Shown here: positions 8,766 to 17,001 of the stretch, one piece after another | Layout: each line of letters opens with the position of its first letter | Position numbering within the stretch: the first letter of the stretch is position 1 | DNA from: Williamsia muralis NBRC 105860 | Lineage (GTDB): Bacteria > Actinomycetota > Actinomycetes > Mycobacteriales > Mycobacteriaceae | Direction: 5' to 3' | DNA: 64,000 nucleotides | Assembly (NCBI RefSeq): GCF_001598915.1 | Contig: NZ_BDAP01000001.1 | Coordinates: 62,001 to 126,000 of the forward strand | Notes under the pieces: generated by a model | Told to the model about the DNA's origin: nothing | The model's input: the letters and a program-made list of their open reading frames with translations, nothing else | Database searches by the model: none | Translations under genes and position numbers: made by a program

Positions 8766-8839
8766 TAGACGGTTCTGGAACCACCTAAGACAGTTCTAAC
8801 AGTCGGGCCCCGCCATCCGCAACCAGCTAAGGTGGTTCC
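8766..8839. promoter_or_regulatory. Divergent operator/promoter between epoxide hydrolase and CGNR regulator
   Basis: Two inverted copies of a 13-bp box face the two genes: CTTAGGTGGTTCC on the minus strand (8777-8789) and CTAAGGTGGTTCC on the plus strand (8827-8839), 50 bp apart. Direct repeats (T/A)AGAC(G/A)GTTCT lie at 8766-8776 and 8787-8797, 21 bp apart. On the plus side TAAGGT (8828-8833) sits 6 nt before the ATG and reads as the -10 of a leaderless message, so protein bound there would block transcription. The binding protein is inferred to be the CGNR regulator. Confidence 0.55.
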
Positions 8840-9415
8840 ATGTCCGTTGGTTTTCCCGACTTCCGCCTCGGGAGTGTGCTGGCAACCAGCTTCACCGGGA
8901 CGTTGTCGGAGCGACATGGTGAAGCCGTCGAACGCATACCGACGCCTCACCGGCTGGTCGACTGGTTACAGATCAACGGTCTGAAGGTGGAGACATGTAC
9001 CGCAGCGCAGCTCGAGCGCGCTCGGGAACTGCGCGAAGCCATTCACGCCGTAGCGACGGCTGCCGCGGTGGGAAGTGACCTTCCAAAATCCGCCGTCCGG
9101 ATCATCAACGACTGCAGCATCGAGGGCAGAGCCGCGGCGATTTTGACGGCTGACGGCAATCGCCTCTGGCGACTCAGTTCGACCTCTCGTGTCGAAGATG
9201 CCCTGGGCGTGATCGCCGCCGACGCGATCAGCATCATCGCAGGCGAACGCGACGGCAGGTTGGCCCTGTGCGCCTCACCAACCTGTCAGGCGGCCTTCTT
9301 CGACACCAGTCAAAGTCGAACTCGCAGATGGTGTGACATGAACACGTGTGGGAATCGGCAGAAGAAGGCCCGATTGAAAGCAGCCCAGAGAAGAACCGTC
9401 GAGACGCCGAATTAG
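8840..9415 (+). CDS. CGNR zinc-finger transcriptional regulator (ABATE domain)
   Basis: 191 aa. An N-terminal ABATE (DUF1470-like) domain, possible ligand binder, is followed by the CGNR zinc finger: LCASPTCQAAFFD...RRWCDMNTCGNRQKK gives CxxxxC...CxxxxC and the basic CGNR helix thought to bind DNA. The message is probably leaderless (TAAGGT, 6 nt, ATG). Divergent from the epoxide hydrolase; the mirror-image boxes between them suggest it controls both genes. Confidence 0.85.
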   Translation: MSVGFPDFRLGSVLATSFTGTLSERHGEAVERIPTPHRLVDWLQINGLKVETCTAAQLERARELREAIHAVATAAAVGSDLPKSAVRIINDCSIEGRAAAILTADGNRLWRLSSTSRVEDALGVIAADAISIIAGERDGRLALCASPTCQAAFFDTSQSRTRRWCDMNTCGNRQKKARLKAAQRRTVETPN

Positions 9416-9431
9416 TGGACCTGCGCGATGA

Positions 9432-10355
9432 TCAAGGTACATCGCGGAACTCGGTGAACAGTCTGGGTAAGAACGCAGCCAAGTGGTTCATCTCTTCGGC
9501 ACAGTGGCGGAGAAGATCGCGAGCGAGCTGTGCGCCGGTGCGTCTACGCCCGACCGTGGCGACCACAGGAGCAAGTGCTCGGTGACCCACCGGATTTACG
9601 AGCAACCGGGTGCTCATGGGTCGTGATGTGGAATTCGCTGGTACATCCAGGATTTCGGCGCGTCCCAGAAAGAAGCGGGATCTCATCTCACTACCGCGAT
9701 CGGTGGGGCGGATCTGGTGAACAAGCCACCCAGCAACCACCGGGAAGTCGCTTGTACCGATGCGGGCGCAGATGTGGGTGGTATCTGCGCTGGGGGCAAA
9801 ACCCAGCGTGCTCGGTTCGACGAACCTGATTGCGAAGTGCGACAAGGTGGAACCGATGTATTCGTCGACGTATGACACGTTCCCGATGTAGCGCTCGGTG
9901 TCCGTCAGGTGCGGCTGGGAACTGCGGTCATCTCCCCAGGCCGCGAAGACGTGGGCGCGTGGGTGCCACAACTTGTAACGTGCGCTGTCGGAACCATGCC
10001 ATCCGAACCACCAGTCCCACATGCCTGCCGTGACATCGGGCATGTCGGTCAGGCACGACACCACAAGTGTTCCCGCAGAGGTTCGGGTCCATCCGGTTTC
10101 CATCGGTGTGTATCCCGGCGTCGACAGATGCTCAGCGACGTCTTCGACCTCGTAGCCTCCAGCCGTGGGTTCCGGGCCGGTTCCCAGCGCTTTGTCGACG
10201 TGCGGCGGAAGGGGCATCATCGTCGAGTCCAGGTAGTGCGCAAATGGTTTCGCGAGATCGCCGTCGCGGTAGCCAAGGTGGCGAGGCTCGGTTCGATACG
10301 CCTGCGGCAACGGGCGACGGTCGGCGTCAGTGACCCGGTAGTCGGCGTAGGTCAC
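9432..10355 (-). CDS. DAPG/phloretin hydrolase family protein
   Basis: 307 aa with the hallmark stretch of the phloretin hydrolase/DAPG hydrolase (PhlG) family: DVTAGMWDWWFGWH, then RYKLWHPRAH and a later THICARIG. These enzymes cleave a C-C bond between an acyl group and an aromatic ring using zinc. The start is GTG 10353-10355, which overlaps the stop of the GrpB-like gene (GTGA), so translation is probably coupled. The substrate here is unknown. Confidence 0.8.
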   Translation of the reverse strand: MTYADYRVTDADRRPLPQAYRTEPRHLGYRDGDLAKPFAHYLDSTMMPLPPHVDKALGTGPEPTAGGYEVEDVAEHLSTPGYTPMETGWTRTSAGTLVVSCLTDMPDVTAGMWDWWFGWHGSDSARYKLWHPRAHVFAAWGDDRSSQPHLTDTERYIGNVSYVDEYIGSTLSHFAIRFVEPSTLGFAPSADTTHICARIGTSDFPVVAGWLVHQIRPTDRGSEMRSRFFLGRAEILDVPANSTSRPMSTRLLVNPVGHRALAPVVATVGRRRTGAQLARDLLRHCAEEMNHLAAFLPRLFTEFRDVP

Positions 10356-10717
10356 GATTCCTCCAGCTCACGCCATGCGCCCTGCGCGGCCCACTTCTCG
10401 GCCCGCGCGGTGATCTGCTCGATGAGGGGCCCCTTGGCCGAGGCGTAGGCGTTCATGTCTTGCCAATCACGCTGAGCCAGGGACTGTTTGAGTTCGGCGT
10501 AGGCTTCGCGGTCGCGCGTGTCGTGGCGCAACCAATCTCGGAACAGGAGGTGCCGACGTTCCCAATCGCTCCCGATGTGATCGATCCGAATGGCCATCTC
10601 ACCGAGCGCGGCCGCAATACGGCGGCGCTCTCGTTCGAAGGCCTGCGGCCAGGCATCGTCGTACGGGACCAGGACTATCGCCCGCTTCTCGATTCCGCCG
10701 ATCAATTCGAAGGCCAC
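10352..10717 (-). CDS. GrpB (UPF0157) family protein with internal deletion
   Basis: About 121 aa. The N-terminal part (EKRAIVLVPYDDAWPQAF...IRIDHIGS) and C-terminal part (RRHLLFRDWLRHD...YAELKQSL...AKGPLIEQI) are clear GrpB. The middle is missing: the family normally continues HIGSTSVPGL...KPIIDI for some 70-80 residues before the RHL-FRD segment. The reading frame is kept across the join. GrpB belongs to the nucleotidyltransferase fold, and the loss takes part of that core, so activity is doubtful. The start is uncertain (GTG 10717, TTG 10705 or ATG 10762). Confidence 0.6.
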   Translation of the reverse strand: MAFELIGGIEKRAIVLVPYDDAWPQAFERERRRIAAALGEMAIRIDHIGSDWERRHLLFRDWLRHDTRDREAYAELKQSLAQRDWQDMNAYASAKGPLIEQITARAEKWAAQGAWRELEES

Positions 10718-10853
10718 CAGGCAAGAATAAAACGCCCCACCGCCCGGTACGCGTCGTGCCATGTGCGACGTGTGGGAGGTGCTCGACAACGCCCTCATTC
10801 TGTTCGTCGCGCGCCGCGTCAGATCTGCCATGACTTCTGCTGCGGCCGCGGTC

Positions 10854-11471
10854 TCATCGCCGTGTGGCAAGCATGTGGACGTCGGCGAATCGGTGCTGAT
10901 CGTCGGGTTGGCTCACCGCCCGCCACACCTCGTCGAATCCGGCGTCGGACAGGGCCGCTGCCAATCGATCGGGGTGCCATCGCCAGGCGGGCGCCACTTT
11001 GTGGTCGAACTGCTCGACTTCTCCGGTGTGCGAACTGATCTGACACGCCACCAGGACGGGTGCGCCCGCCGAGGTCCGGGAGGCCCAGCAGCGCAGCACA
11101 TCTGGGACATTCTCGGGCGGTATGTGGATCAGGCTGAAACGCGCCAGGATGGCAGCGATCGGCAGGTCGCCACCGAGCTGAGCGAGCGTGGCATCACCTC
11201 GGACGAAATCGAGATGGGGGAACTCGTGCGACGCCCGTGCGAGCATCTGCTCGCTGGGGTCGATGCCGATCGACGCCAGCCCCCGTTCGGCCAGAAATGC
11301 GGTGACCTGGCCCAGCCCGCACCCGACATCCACAACAGGTCCATCGGCGCGAAGGTCTCGGACCGTGTCGGCGAACGCCGCGACGGCGTGTTCTTCGAGG
11401 GGAGTCAGGAACGGATGAGGAAACGTTGCGGCATACAGGGCAGCCATTGCGTCGTACCCCGGTTGCTCCAC
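10854..11471 (-). CDS. Class I SAM-dependent methyltransferase
   Basis: 205 aa. Motif I is VVDVGCGLGQVTAFL, the acidic strand-2 end IGIDPSEQML, then DFVRGDATLAQL and LARFSLIHIPPENV. GTG 11471 is preferred because GAAGGAG sits 9 nt before it, whereas the in-frame ATG at 11480 directly abuts that site. The gene precedes the GrpB-like/DAPG-hydrolase pair on the same strand with a gap of about 130 bp. Acceptor unknown. Confidence 0.8.
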   Translation of the reverse strand: MEQPGYDAMAALYAATFPHPFLTPLEEHAVAAFADTVRDLRADGPVVDVGCGLGQVTAFLAERGLASIGIDPSEQMLARASHEFPHLDFVRGDATLAQLGGDLPIAAILARFSLIHIPPENVPDVLRCWASRTSAGAPVLVACQISSHTGEVEQFDHKVAPAWRWHPDRLAAALSDAGFDEVWRAVSQPDDQHRFADVHMLATRR

Positions 11472-11512
11472 GCTGCGCATCTCCTTCGTCGTCGTCCGGA
11501 CTCGGCCGGCGG

Positions 11513-12256
11513 CTAGTGTGTCAGGTCACCTGACCGCGGGTTGCGATGGGTGATGCAGTAGCGGCGACCGATCGGGTCCGACATCACAGTCCAGAACCGG
11601 TGGTGCTGCTCCACTTTGGCGCCCCACCCCTCGTGTCGGGCGACCTCCTCGTCGGGGTGGGTGCTGGCGAGGTCGAGATGACCGCCGATCGTGGATGAGC
11701 CGATCCGTTGGAGCAGCACCCGTAGCGGCATCTCCTTCGGACGTCGCAGATTACGGAATTCGGACATCACGCCCTGACGCCACGGCCAGCCGGTGAGCGT
11801 GGCCCAGAAGTCGCATTCGGCGTCATACAGTTTCGCCGGTATGTCGATGCAAAGCTGATCGATGATGCTGATGGTGTCACCGGGCCACCGGATGGGCCGG
11901 GAACGTTCGTGTTCGCCGTTCCACGGGACCAGGCAAAACCCGAATCCGGCGGGCGAGGTCAACACCACCAAGTCGCTTGCTGCAGAGACGATGTGGGCGC
12001 CCAGCGATTTGGCGTGCGCAGTGGCCGGCTTGATGTCGTCGACGTGCAGATCGAGATGGACGCCGCCGGGTCCGTCCTTGACCCGTTGAACACGCAGGTG
12101 CGGGTCGCCGTTGAATGGCTCCAGAGATGCGAACTGGCGGTCCGGTCCTCGGGCGGGCGACACCGTACTCCCGGCAATCGCTCGCCAGAACGTCACCTCG
12201 TTGCTGAAGCTGTCGGCAGGAAAGTCGAGAAAGGCGCTGAGCCAGCGGATCGTCAT
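11513..12256 (-). CDS. VOC (glyoxalase/bleomycin-resistance fold) protein, two modules
   Basis: 247 aa made of two vicinal-oxygen-chelate modules of about 120 residues. The first has AFLDFPADSF...FWRAIAGST and LDLHVDDI; the second has LCIDIPAKLYDAECDFWATLTGWP and HLDLASTHPDEEVARHEGWGA, ending MSDPIGRRYCITHRNP. This is the Glyoxalase_6-like form common in actinobacteria, usually without an assigned reaction. A short gap separates it from the methyltransferase downstream. Confidence 0.75.
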   Translation of the reverse strand: MTIRWLSAFLDFPADSFSNEVTFWRAIAGSTVSPARGPDRQFASLEPFNGDPHLRVQRVKDGPGGVHLDLHVDDIKPATAHAKSLGAHIVSAASDLVVLTSPAGFGFCLVPWNGEHERSRPIRWPGDTISIIDQLCIDIPAKLYDAECDFWATLTGWPWRQGVMSEFRNLRRPKEMPLRVLLQRIGSSTIGGHLDLASTHPDEEVARHEGWGAKVEQHHRFWTVMSDPIGRRYCITHRNPRSGDLTH

Positions 12257-12397
12257 CGATCACTCACTCCGAAGCGGTGTCCCATGTCGACAGTCTGACA
12301 TCGACCGCCGTGAGTCCGGCACCGGTCACGCGCCTTTGTCGTTCCGGGTGAGTCGATGTTCGGCTGCCACCGGCGTACACGCGCATATTGTTGGGGG

Positions 12398-13270
12398 ATG
12401 GGTCCGATCAAGCAGCTCGCCAAGAAGATGGCCAAGGCACACGCCGACAAGGTTGCAGTGGTGCGCCTGGAGGGTCCGATCGGCTCGGTCGGGATGGCAC
12501 GTGGCGGCTTGACCGCCGACAACCTCGAACCGAAACTCAGGCGTGCGTTCGAGACCGAACGGCTCAAAGCAGTCGTTCTGGTCATCAATTCCCCAGGTGG
12601 TTCGCCCGCCCAGTCGGAGTACATCGCTGAACGCATCCGCCAATTGTCCTCGGAGAAGGGCATTCGGGTCATCGCGTTCTGCGAAGACGCGGCAGCATCC
12701 GGCGGCTACTGGATCGCTTGTGCCGCCGACGAGATCTACGCCGCGCACACGTCGATCGTCGGTTCGATCGGTGTGGTGTCGTCGGGTTTCGGTGCTCCGG
12801 AGCTGCTGGGCAGAGTGGGCGTGGAACGGCGGGTCTACACCGCAGGCGAGAACAAGTCGCGTCTTGATCCGTTCTCGGCGGAGAAGCCCGAAGACGTCGC
12901 CTGGCTCCACAGTCTCCAGAACGATCTGCACGCGGCATTCATCACCTGGGTGCGTCAGCGCCGTGGCGCCAAACTCGTCGGGTCCGACGCCGAGCTGTTC
13001 AGCGGCGACGTCTGGGTGGGACGCGCCGCTGCCGACGTGGGCCTCGTCGACGGAATCGGAGTGTTGCGGTCGGTACTGGCAGAACGCTTCCCTGACGCCG
13101 AACTCGAGATCATCGCCTCACCGAAGCCGCTGCTGACGCGGCTGACCGGGGGTGTGTCGCGCAGCGAAGGTCGGATGTCGGCCATGGCCGCTGACACCTT
13201 CGATGGCGTGGTCACCGGTGTGCTGGCGGCTGCCGAGCGCCGAGCGCACTGGATGCGAATCGGCCTCTAG
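12398..13270 (+). CDS. S49 family signal-peptide-peptidase-like serine protease
   Basis: 290 aa. The S49 fold is clear: VVLVINSPGGSPAQSEYIA, the nucleophile Ser101 in AAASGGYWIACAADEIYA, and the general base Lys153 in AGENKSRLDPF. The Ser-Lys pair fits SppA/SohB peptidases, which cut peptides in or near the membrane. There is no clear N-terminal membrane segment, so it may be peripheral. TATTGT lies 6 nt before the ATG, which fits a leaderless message. Confidence 0.88.
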   Translation: MGPIKQLAKKMAKAHADKVAVVRLEGPIGSVGMARGGLTADNLEPKLRRAFETERLKAVVLVINSPGGSPAQSEYIAERIRQLSSEKGIRVIAFCEDAAASGGYWIACAADEIYAAHTSIVGSIGVVSSGFGAPELLGRVGVERRVYTAGENKSRLDPFSAEKPEDVAWLHSLQNDLHAAFITWVRQRRGAKLVGSDAELFSGDVWVGRAAADVGLVDGIGVLRSVLAERFPDAELEIIASPKPLLTRLTGGVSRSEGRMSAMAADTFDGVVTGVLAAAERRAHWMRIGL

Positions 13271-13328
13271 ACGCCGATCGGGTGGTCCTGACGGCACGGG
13301 ACCTGTCCGAATTGGATAGGTTCATCGC

Positions 13329-13958
13329 ATGGAGTCGCTGCTGATCATCATCGTCGCGATATTGGCCATCATCGCGGTGATCATGCTGTTCAATACAATC
13401 GCGAAACGTCGCGAGCGCCAGGCAGCCGAGACCAAGGCGGTTCGTGATCGCGCGTACGCTCCGCGGGATCCGTTCTCGAGCGCCGACGACGACGCCGTCC
13501 GTGGCGATCCGCGCGCGCTCAAGCCCGGTGACATGGTGGAGATCCGCGGGGAGATGTTCGCGGTCCGAGGCACCCTGACCCTCTCGCAGAGCGGCTTCTC
13601 GTGGACCGAGAATTTCCTCGACACCGGAACCGGCCGCAAGGCGTGGGTGTCGGTGGAGGAGGACCCCGACCTCGAGGTGGTGCTGTGGGAGGAACTCAAG
13701 GGTGTCGCCGTTTCCCCAGGGCCCGAGTCGGTCGAGGTCGACGGCCGCCGATACTCGTCGGACGAGACCGGGTCGGCGAGGTTCACCAGCGCCGGAACCA
13801 CCGGCCTGGCCACCGGAAACATGTCGTATCACGACTATTCGGCCGGCGACGCCCGGTTGTCCTTCGAGGACTTCGGGTCGGGATGGGAATGCGCGCGGGG
13901 ACAGGTCCTGGCTCGCGCCGAGTACCGCATCTTTCCCGCAGACACCGGTCCGAGCTGA
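13329..13958 (+). CDS. DUF4178 membrane-anchored protein (Rv2597-like)
   Basis: 209 aa: one N-terminal membrane segment (LLIIIVAILAIIAVIMLFN) and a DUF4178 domain rich in beta strands (ALKPGDMVEIRGEMFAVRGTLTL...WVSVEEDPDLEVVLWEEL). First gene of a five-gene operon matching, by memory, M. tuberculosis Rv2597-Rv2601. TAGGTT 6 nt before the ATG suggests a leaderless start of the operon. Function unknown. Confidence 0.8.
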   Translation: MESLLIIIVAILAIIAVIMLFNTIAKRRERQAAETKAVRDRAYAPRDPFSSADDDAVRGDPRALKPGDMVEIRGEMFAVRGTLTLSQSGFSWTENFLDTGTGRKAWVSVEEDPDLEVVLWEELKGVAVSPGPESVEVDGRRYSSDETGSARFTSAGTTGLATGNMSYHDYSAGDARLSFEDFGSGWECARGQVLARAEYRIFPADTGPS

Positions 13959-13960
13959 GC

Positions 13961-14449
13961 ATGCAGGCGATTCTCGCGGTGCCGTACTCGGACACCAGCG
14001 CCGACCAGCTGGCCCTGTCCTTCGATGAGCCGTTGCTGCCCGCTCTGTCCACCGTTCGCTGCCAGTTCGACAACGCAGACCTCACGTTGCGGTTGTTGGG
14101 CGCAAGCCACCAGGTCAGCGCGGTGACCGCCCTCGGCGAGACCGTCGAAACCCTGGCGTGCCTCCCGGGACAGCACCGAGAACTACCGTCGACGTTGCAG
14201 ACGCCCACCGTCTCGTTCCGGGCGCGAACCGAACGCCACAGCGCACGGTCCCTTTCTCTTCTCGGCGCCCAGATCTCGGATCGGGCGACAGGACCTCATG
14301 CGCTGATCGGGCACTACCCCGGCAGTCCCGATGCCTTCACCGCGATCATCGCCGCCGACCTCGGCGACCGGATCCGCTGGGACACCTGGCACGCCTATCC
14401 CCAGACGGGCGACGTGGTGATCACCTCGAGCCTCGTGCAGGTGCGTTGA
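13961..14449 (+). CDS. DUF2617 family protein (Rv2598-like)
   Basis: 162 aa, soluble. It ends in the family's typical segment DRIRWDTWHAYPQTGDVVITSS. The ATG at 13961 follows the DUF4178 stop by 2 nt, and its own stop overlaps the next start by one base, so translation is likely coupled. Function unknown; it always travels with the SpeE-like gene in related genomes as far as I recall. Confidence 0.8.
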   Translation: MQAILAVPYSDTSADQLALSFDEPLLPALSTVRCQFDNADLTLRLLGASHQVSAVTALGETVETLACLPGQHRELPSTLQTPTVSFRARTERHSARSLSLLGAQISDRATGPHALIGHYPGSPDAFTAIIAADLGDRIRWDTWHAYPQTGDVVITSSLVQVR

Positions 14450-14964
14450 TGACCTACGACCACGATGCGGGCGGCTACAACCGCAAGCCCCTCAACCGCA
14501 TCCGTAACGGCATCATCGCCGCCATCGTCCTGGTGGCTGTTGCGCTGCTTGCCTTTTCATGTGTGTCCGGCGGGGTGGCATCTACCAGCGCGCGCAGCTA
14601 CATCCAACAGAACTATGACCGGGCGCCGAACCTGGACGAAGGATCGGTGGATGCGTACATCGCCGACGGCACCCCCGAGCAAGTCGCCGGCCAGATCCGC
14701 GGTGCCCAGAGACCGGCCGATCAACGTCAGGCGACCCAGACCGTCGCCGGGGTGCCGACGAGTGGGTTGTTCATGCAGTATCCCGACTACCTCGTGGGCC
14801 TCTTTCCCTATGAAAACAACAACACCCGCGTGATGCTCAGCGACGACTACGAATCCGGGTACCGCCATTACGGCGGGTTCATCGGTGGGTTCTGGGTGTC
14901 GCGTCCCAATTTTTCCGGTGGCGGCTCCGACTATCGGGGTGGCGGCGGCGGTTCCGGCAAGTAG
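14449..14964 (+). CDS. DUF4247 membrane-anchored protein (Rv2599-like)
   Basis: 171 aa. One hydrophobic segment (IIAAIVLVAVALLAFSCVSGG) near residue 25-45 ends in a Cys that could be a lipobox. The outer domain (RSYIQQNYDRAPNLDEG, YPDYLVGLFPYENNNTRV) ends in a Gly/Ser-rich tail, a common feature of DUF4247. Start and previous stop overlap (TGATG). Unknown role, third gene of the operon. Confidence 0.8.
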   Translation: MTYDHDAGGYNRKPLNRIRNGIIAAIVLVAVALLAFSCVSGGVASTSARSYIQQNYDRAPNLDEGSVDAYIADGTPEQVAGQIRGAQRPADQRQATQTVAGVPTSGLFMQYPDYLVGLFPYENNNTRVMLSDDYESGYRHYGGFIGGFWVSRPNFSGGGSDYRGGGGGSGK

Positions 14965-14991
14965 CGCAGAAAACAACAGGTGGGAGACAAA

Positions 14992-15420
14992 GTGGAGTGG
15001 GAGATCTTGCGCGACAACGTCGTATCGGCTGCGGCGTACAGCTGCGTAGGCGTGTTGCTGATGATCCTCGGGTTCGTCGCCGTCGACCTGGTGACGCCGG
15101 GCAAGCTGCGACAACAGGTCTGGGTGGACCGCAACCGGAACGCGTGCATCCTGGTGGCGAGCAACACCCTGGCGGTGGCGATCATCATCGTCGCGGCGAT
15201 CACCGCCAGCGAAGGCAACCTCGGTGAGGGTTTGCTCTACACCCTCATCTACACGGTGATCGGGATCTTCGTGATGGCGTTGACCTTCATCCTCGTGGAC
15301 GCCCTTTCGCCCGGCGACCTGGGCGAGGTGTTGTTGGATGATCGACCGCACCCCGCTGTGTGGGTCTCGGCAACGGTGCACGTGGGTGCCGGACTGATCA
15401 TCGCCGCGTCACTGCTGTAG
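14992..15420 (+). CDS. DUF350 membrane protein (Rv2600-like)
   Basis: 142 aa with four predicted membrane segments (around residues 10-30, 50-70, 85-105 and 122-140), the DUF350 pattern. Acidic residues lie at segment ends (VDLVTPGKL, VDALSPGDLGE, repeated halves). GTG 14992 has GGGAG 5 nt before it; GTG 14980 is an alternative start four codons longer without a site. DUF350 genes are often next to spermidine-synthase-like genes, as here. Confidence 0.8.
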   Translation: MEWEILRDNVVSAAAYSCVGVLLMILGFVAVDLVTPGKLRQQVWVDRNRNACILVASNTLAVAIIIVAAITASEGNLGEGLLYTLIYTVIGIFVMALTFILVDALSPGDLGEVLLDDRPHPAVWVSATVHVGAGLIIAASLL

Positions 15421-15429
15421 TCCGCTCCA

Positions 15430-17001
15430 TTGGCCACATCCACCGCCCCACCCGACACCGCGCCGCCGCCGCTACGCCGGGCAGCACGGTCAGCGCTGCT
15501 GGCGGTGGTGTTCATCTGCGCCGCTTGCGGACTGGTCTACGAGCTCGCGCTCGTCACGCTGGGGTCGTACCTGATCGGGAACACGGCCACGCAGGCCGCA
15601 ATCGTGTTGTCGGTGATGGTGTTTGCGATGGGCATCGGATCGCTGGCCGCAAAACCTCTGCAGAACCGGGCCGCCGTCAGCTTCGCGGTCATCGAGCTGG
15701 TGCTGGCTCTGCTGGGTGGTCTCTCGGTGCTGGCGCTGTACGGGGCGTTCGCCTATCTGTCGCTCTACACACAGTCGCTCGTGGTGGTTGCCTTTGTGCT
15801 CGGCATGCTGATCGGCGCCGAGATACCGCTGCTGATGGTGTTGCTCCAACACATCAGGAAGCAGTCGGCAGGGTCTGCGGTGGCCGATCTGTTCGCTGCC
15901 GACTACGTGGGCGCGTTGCTCGGTGGCCTGGCGTTCCCGTTCCTGTTGCTGCCGTTGCTCGGCCAGATCCGCGGCGCGCTCGTGGTCGGCATGATCAACG
16001 CCGTTGCCGGAGCCGCTCTTGTACTCATCGTGTTCCGCCGAGACCTCGGCCGTGTCCGCATGCTGGCGTTGGGCGCCGGGTCGGTCGGTGTGGTCGCGGT
16101 GCTGGTGGCGGCGATGTTCTATGCCGACACCTTCGAGGTCAACGCACGGCAGGCGCTGTATCGCGACCCGATCGTGCTGGCCGACCGAACCCCGATCCAG
16201 GACATCGTGATCACCAATCGCGGCCTTCCCGACGGCGAGGACACCCGACTCTTCCTCAACGGCGATCTGCAGTTCTCCAGCGTGGACGAGTACCGATACC
16301 ACGAGTCGCTGGTGCACCCGGCGCTGGCGCAAAAGCGGGAGAACGTCCTGATCCTGGGCGGTGGCGACGGCCTGGCACTACGCGAGGTGCTGAAGTACCG
16401 CGATGTGCAGTCGGTGCACCTCGTCGAACTCGACCCCCGGATGATCGATTTGGCGCGCACGGATCCGAGACTCACCGAACTCAACGGCAACGCCTTCGCC
16501 GACGACCGGGTCTCCGTGGTGACAGCCGACGCGTTCAACTGGTTGCGTGAGGACTCAGGGCTGTTCGACGCCGTCATCGTCGACATGCCGGACCCGGACG
16601 AGACGGCAACCGCCAAGCTGTACTCGGTGGAGTTCTACGGGCTGATCCGCGGGCACCTGGCGCCGGGTGCCCGAATGGTCGTCCAGGCGGGCTCGCCCTA
16701 CTTCGCGCCCCGCTCGTTCTGGTGTATCGGCCAGAGCATCGCCGAGGCAGGGGTGACAACCGCGGCCTATCACGTCGACGTGCCGTCGTTCGGTGACTGG
16801 GGTTTCTTTCTGGGGGCAGTGGGTGACGTCGCACCGGCGGTGACGGTGGACCCTGCGGTGGACCGTCGCTTCTTGTCGGCGGACGAGCTGGATGCCGCCC
16901 GTACGTTCCCGCCCGACCGCCCACCCTTGGAGATGCCCTCGTCCACCCTGATGCAGCCGCGGATCCTCGAGTACTCGCAGTCGGAGTGGTCGGTGTACTG
17001 A
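15430..17001 (+). CDS. speE: Membrane-fused spermidine synthase-like protein (Rv2601-like)
   Basis: 523 aa. About seven membrane segments occupy residues 15-225, then a soluble aminopropyltransferase fold: YRYHESLVHPAL, ILGGGDGLALREVLKY (the decarboxylated-SAM site), VHLVELDPRMIDLAR, and VIVDMPDPDE in place of the usual DSTDP active-site loop. Spermidine synthases are normally soluble and about 300 aa; the fused membrane half suggests a transport or membrane-linked role. The altered loop makes the polyamine reaction uncertain. It starts with TTG after a 9-bp gap; last gene of the operon. Confidence 0.8.
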   Translation: MATSTAPPDTAPPPLRRAARSALLAVVFICAACGLVYELALVTLGSYLIGNTATQAAIVLSVMVFAMGIGSLAAKPLQNRAAVSFAVIELVLALLGGLSVLALYGAFAYLSLYTQSLVVVAFVLGMLIGAEIPLLMVLLQHIRKQSAGSAVADLFAADYVGALLGGLAFPFLLLPLLGQIRGALVVGMINAVAGAALVLIVFRRDLGRVRMLALGAGSVGVVAVLVAAMFYADTFEVNARQALYRDPIVLADRTPIQDIVITNRGLPDGEDTRLFLNGDLQFSSVDEYRYHESLVHPALAQKRENVLILGGGDGLALREVLKYRDVQSVHLVELDPRMIDLARTDPRLTELNGNAFADDRVSVVTADAFNWLREDSGLFDAVIVDMPDPDETATAKLYSVEFYGLIRGHLAPGARMVVQAGSPYFAPRSFWCIGQSIAEAGVTTAAYHVDVPSFGDWGFFLGAVGDVAPAVTVDPAVDRRFLSADELDAARTFPPDRPPLEMPSSTLMQPRILEYSQSEWSVY

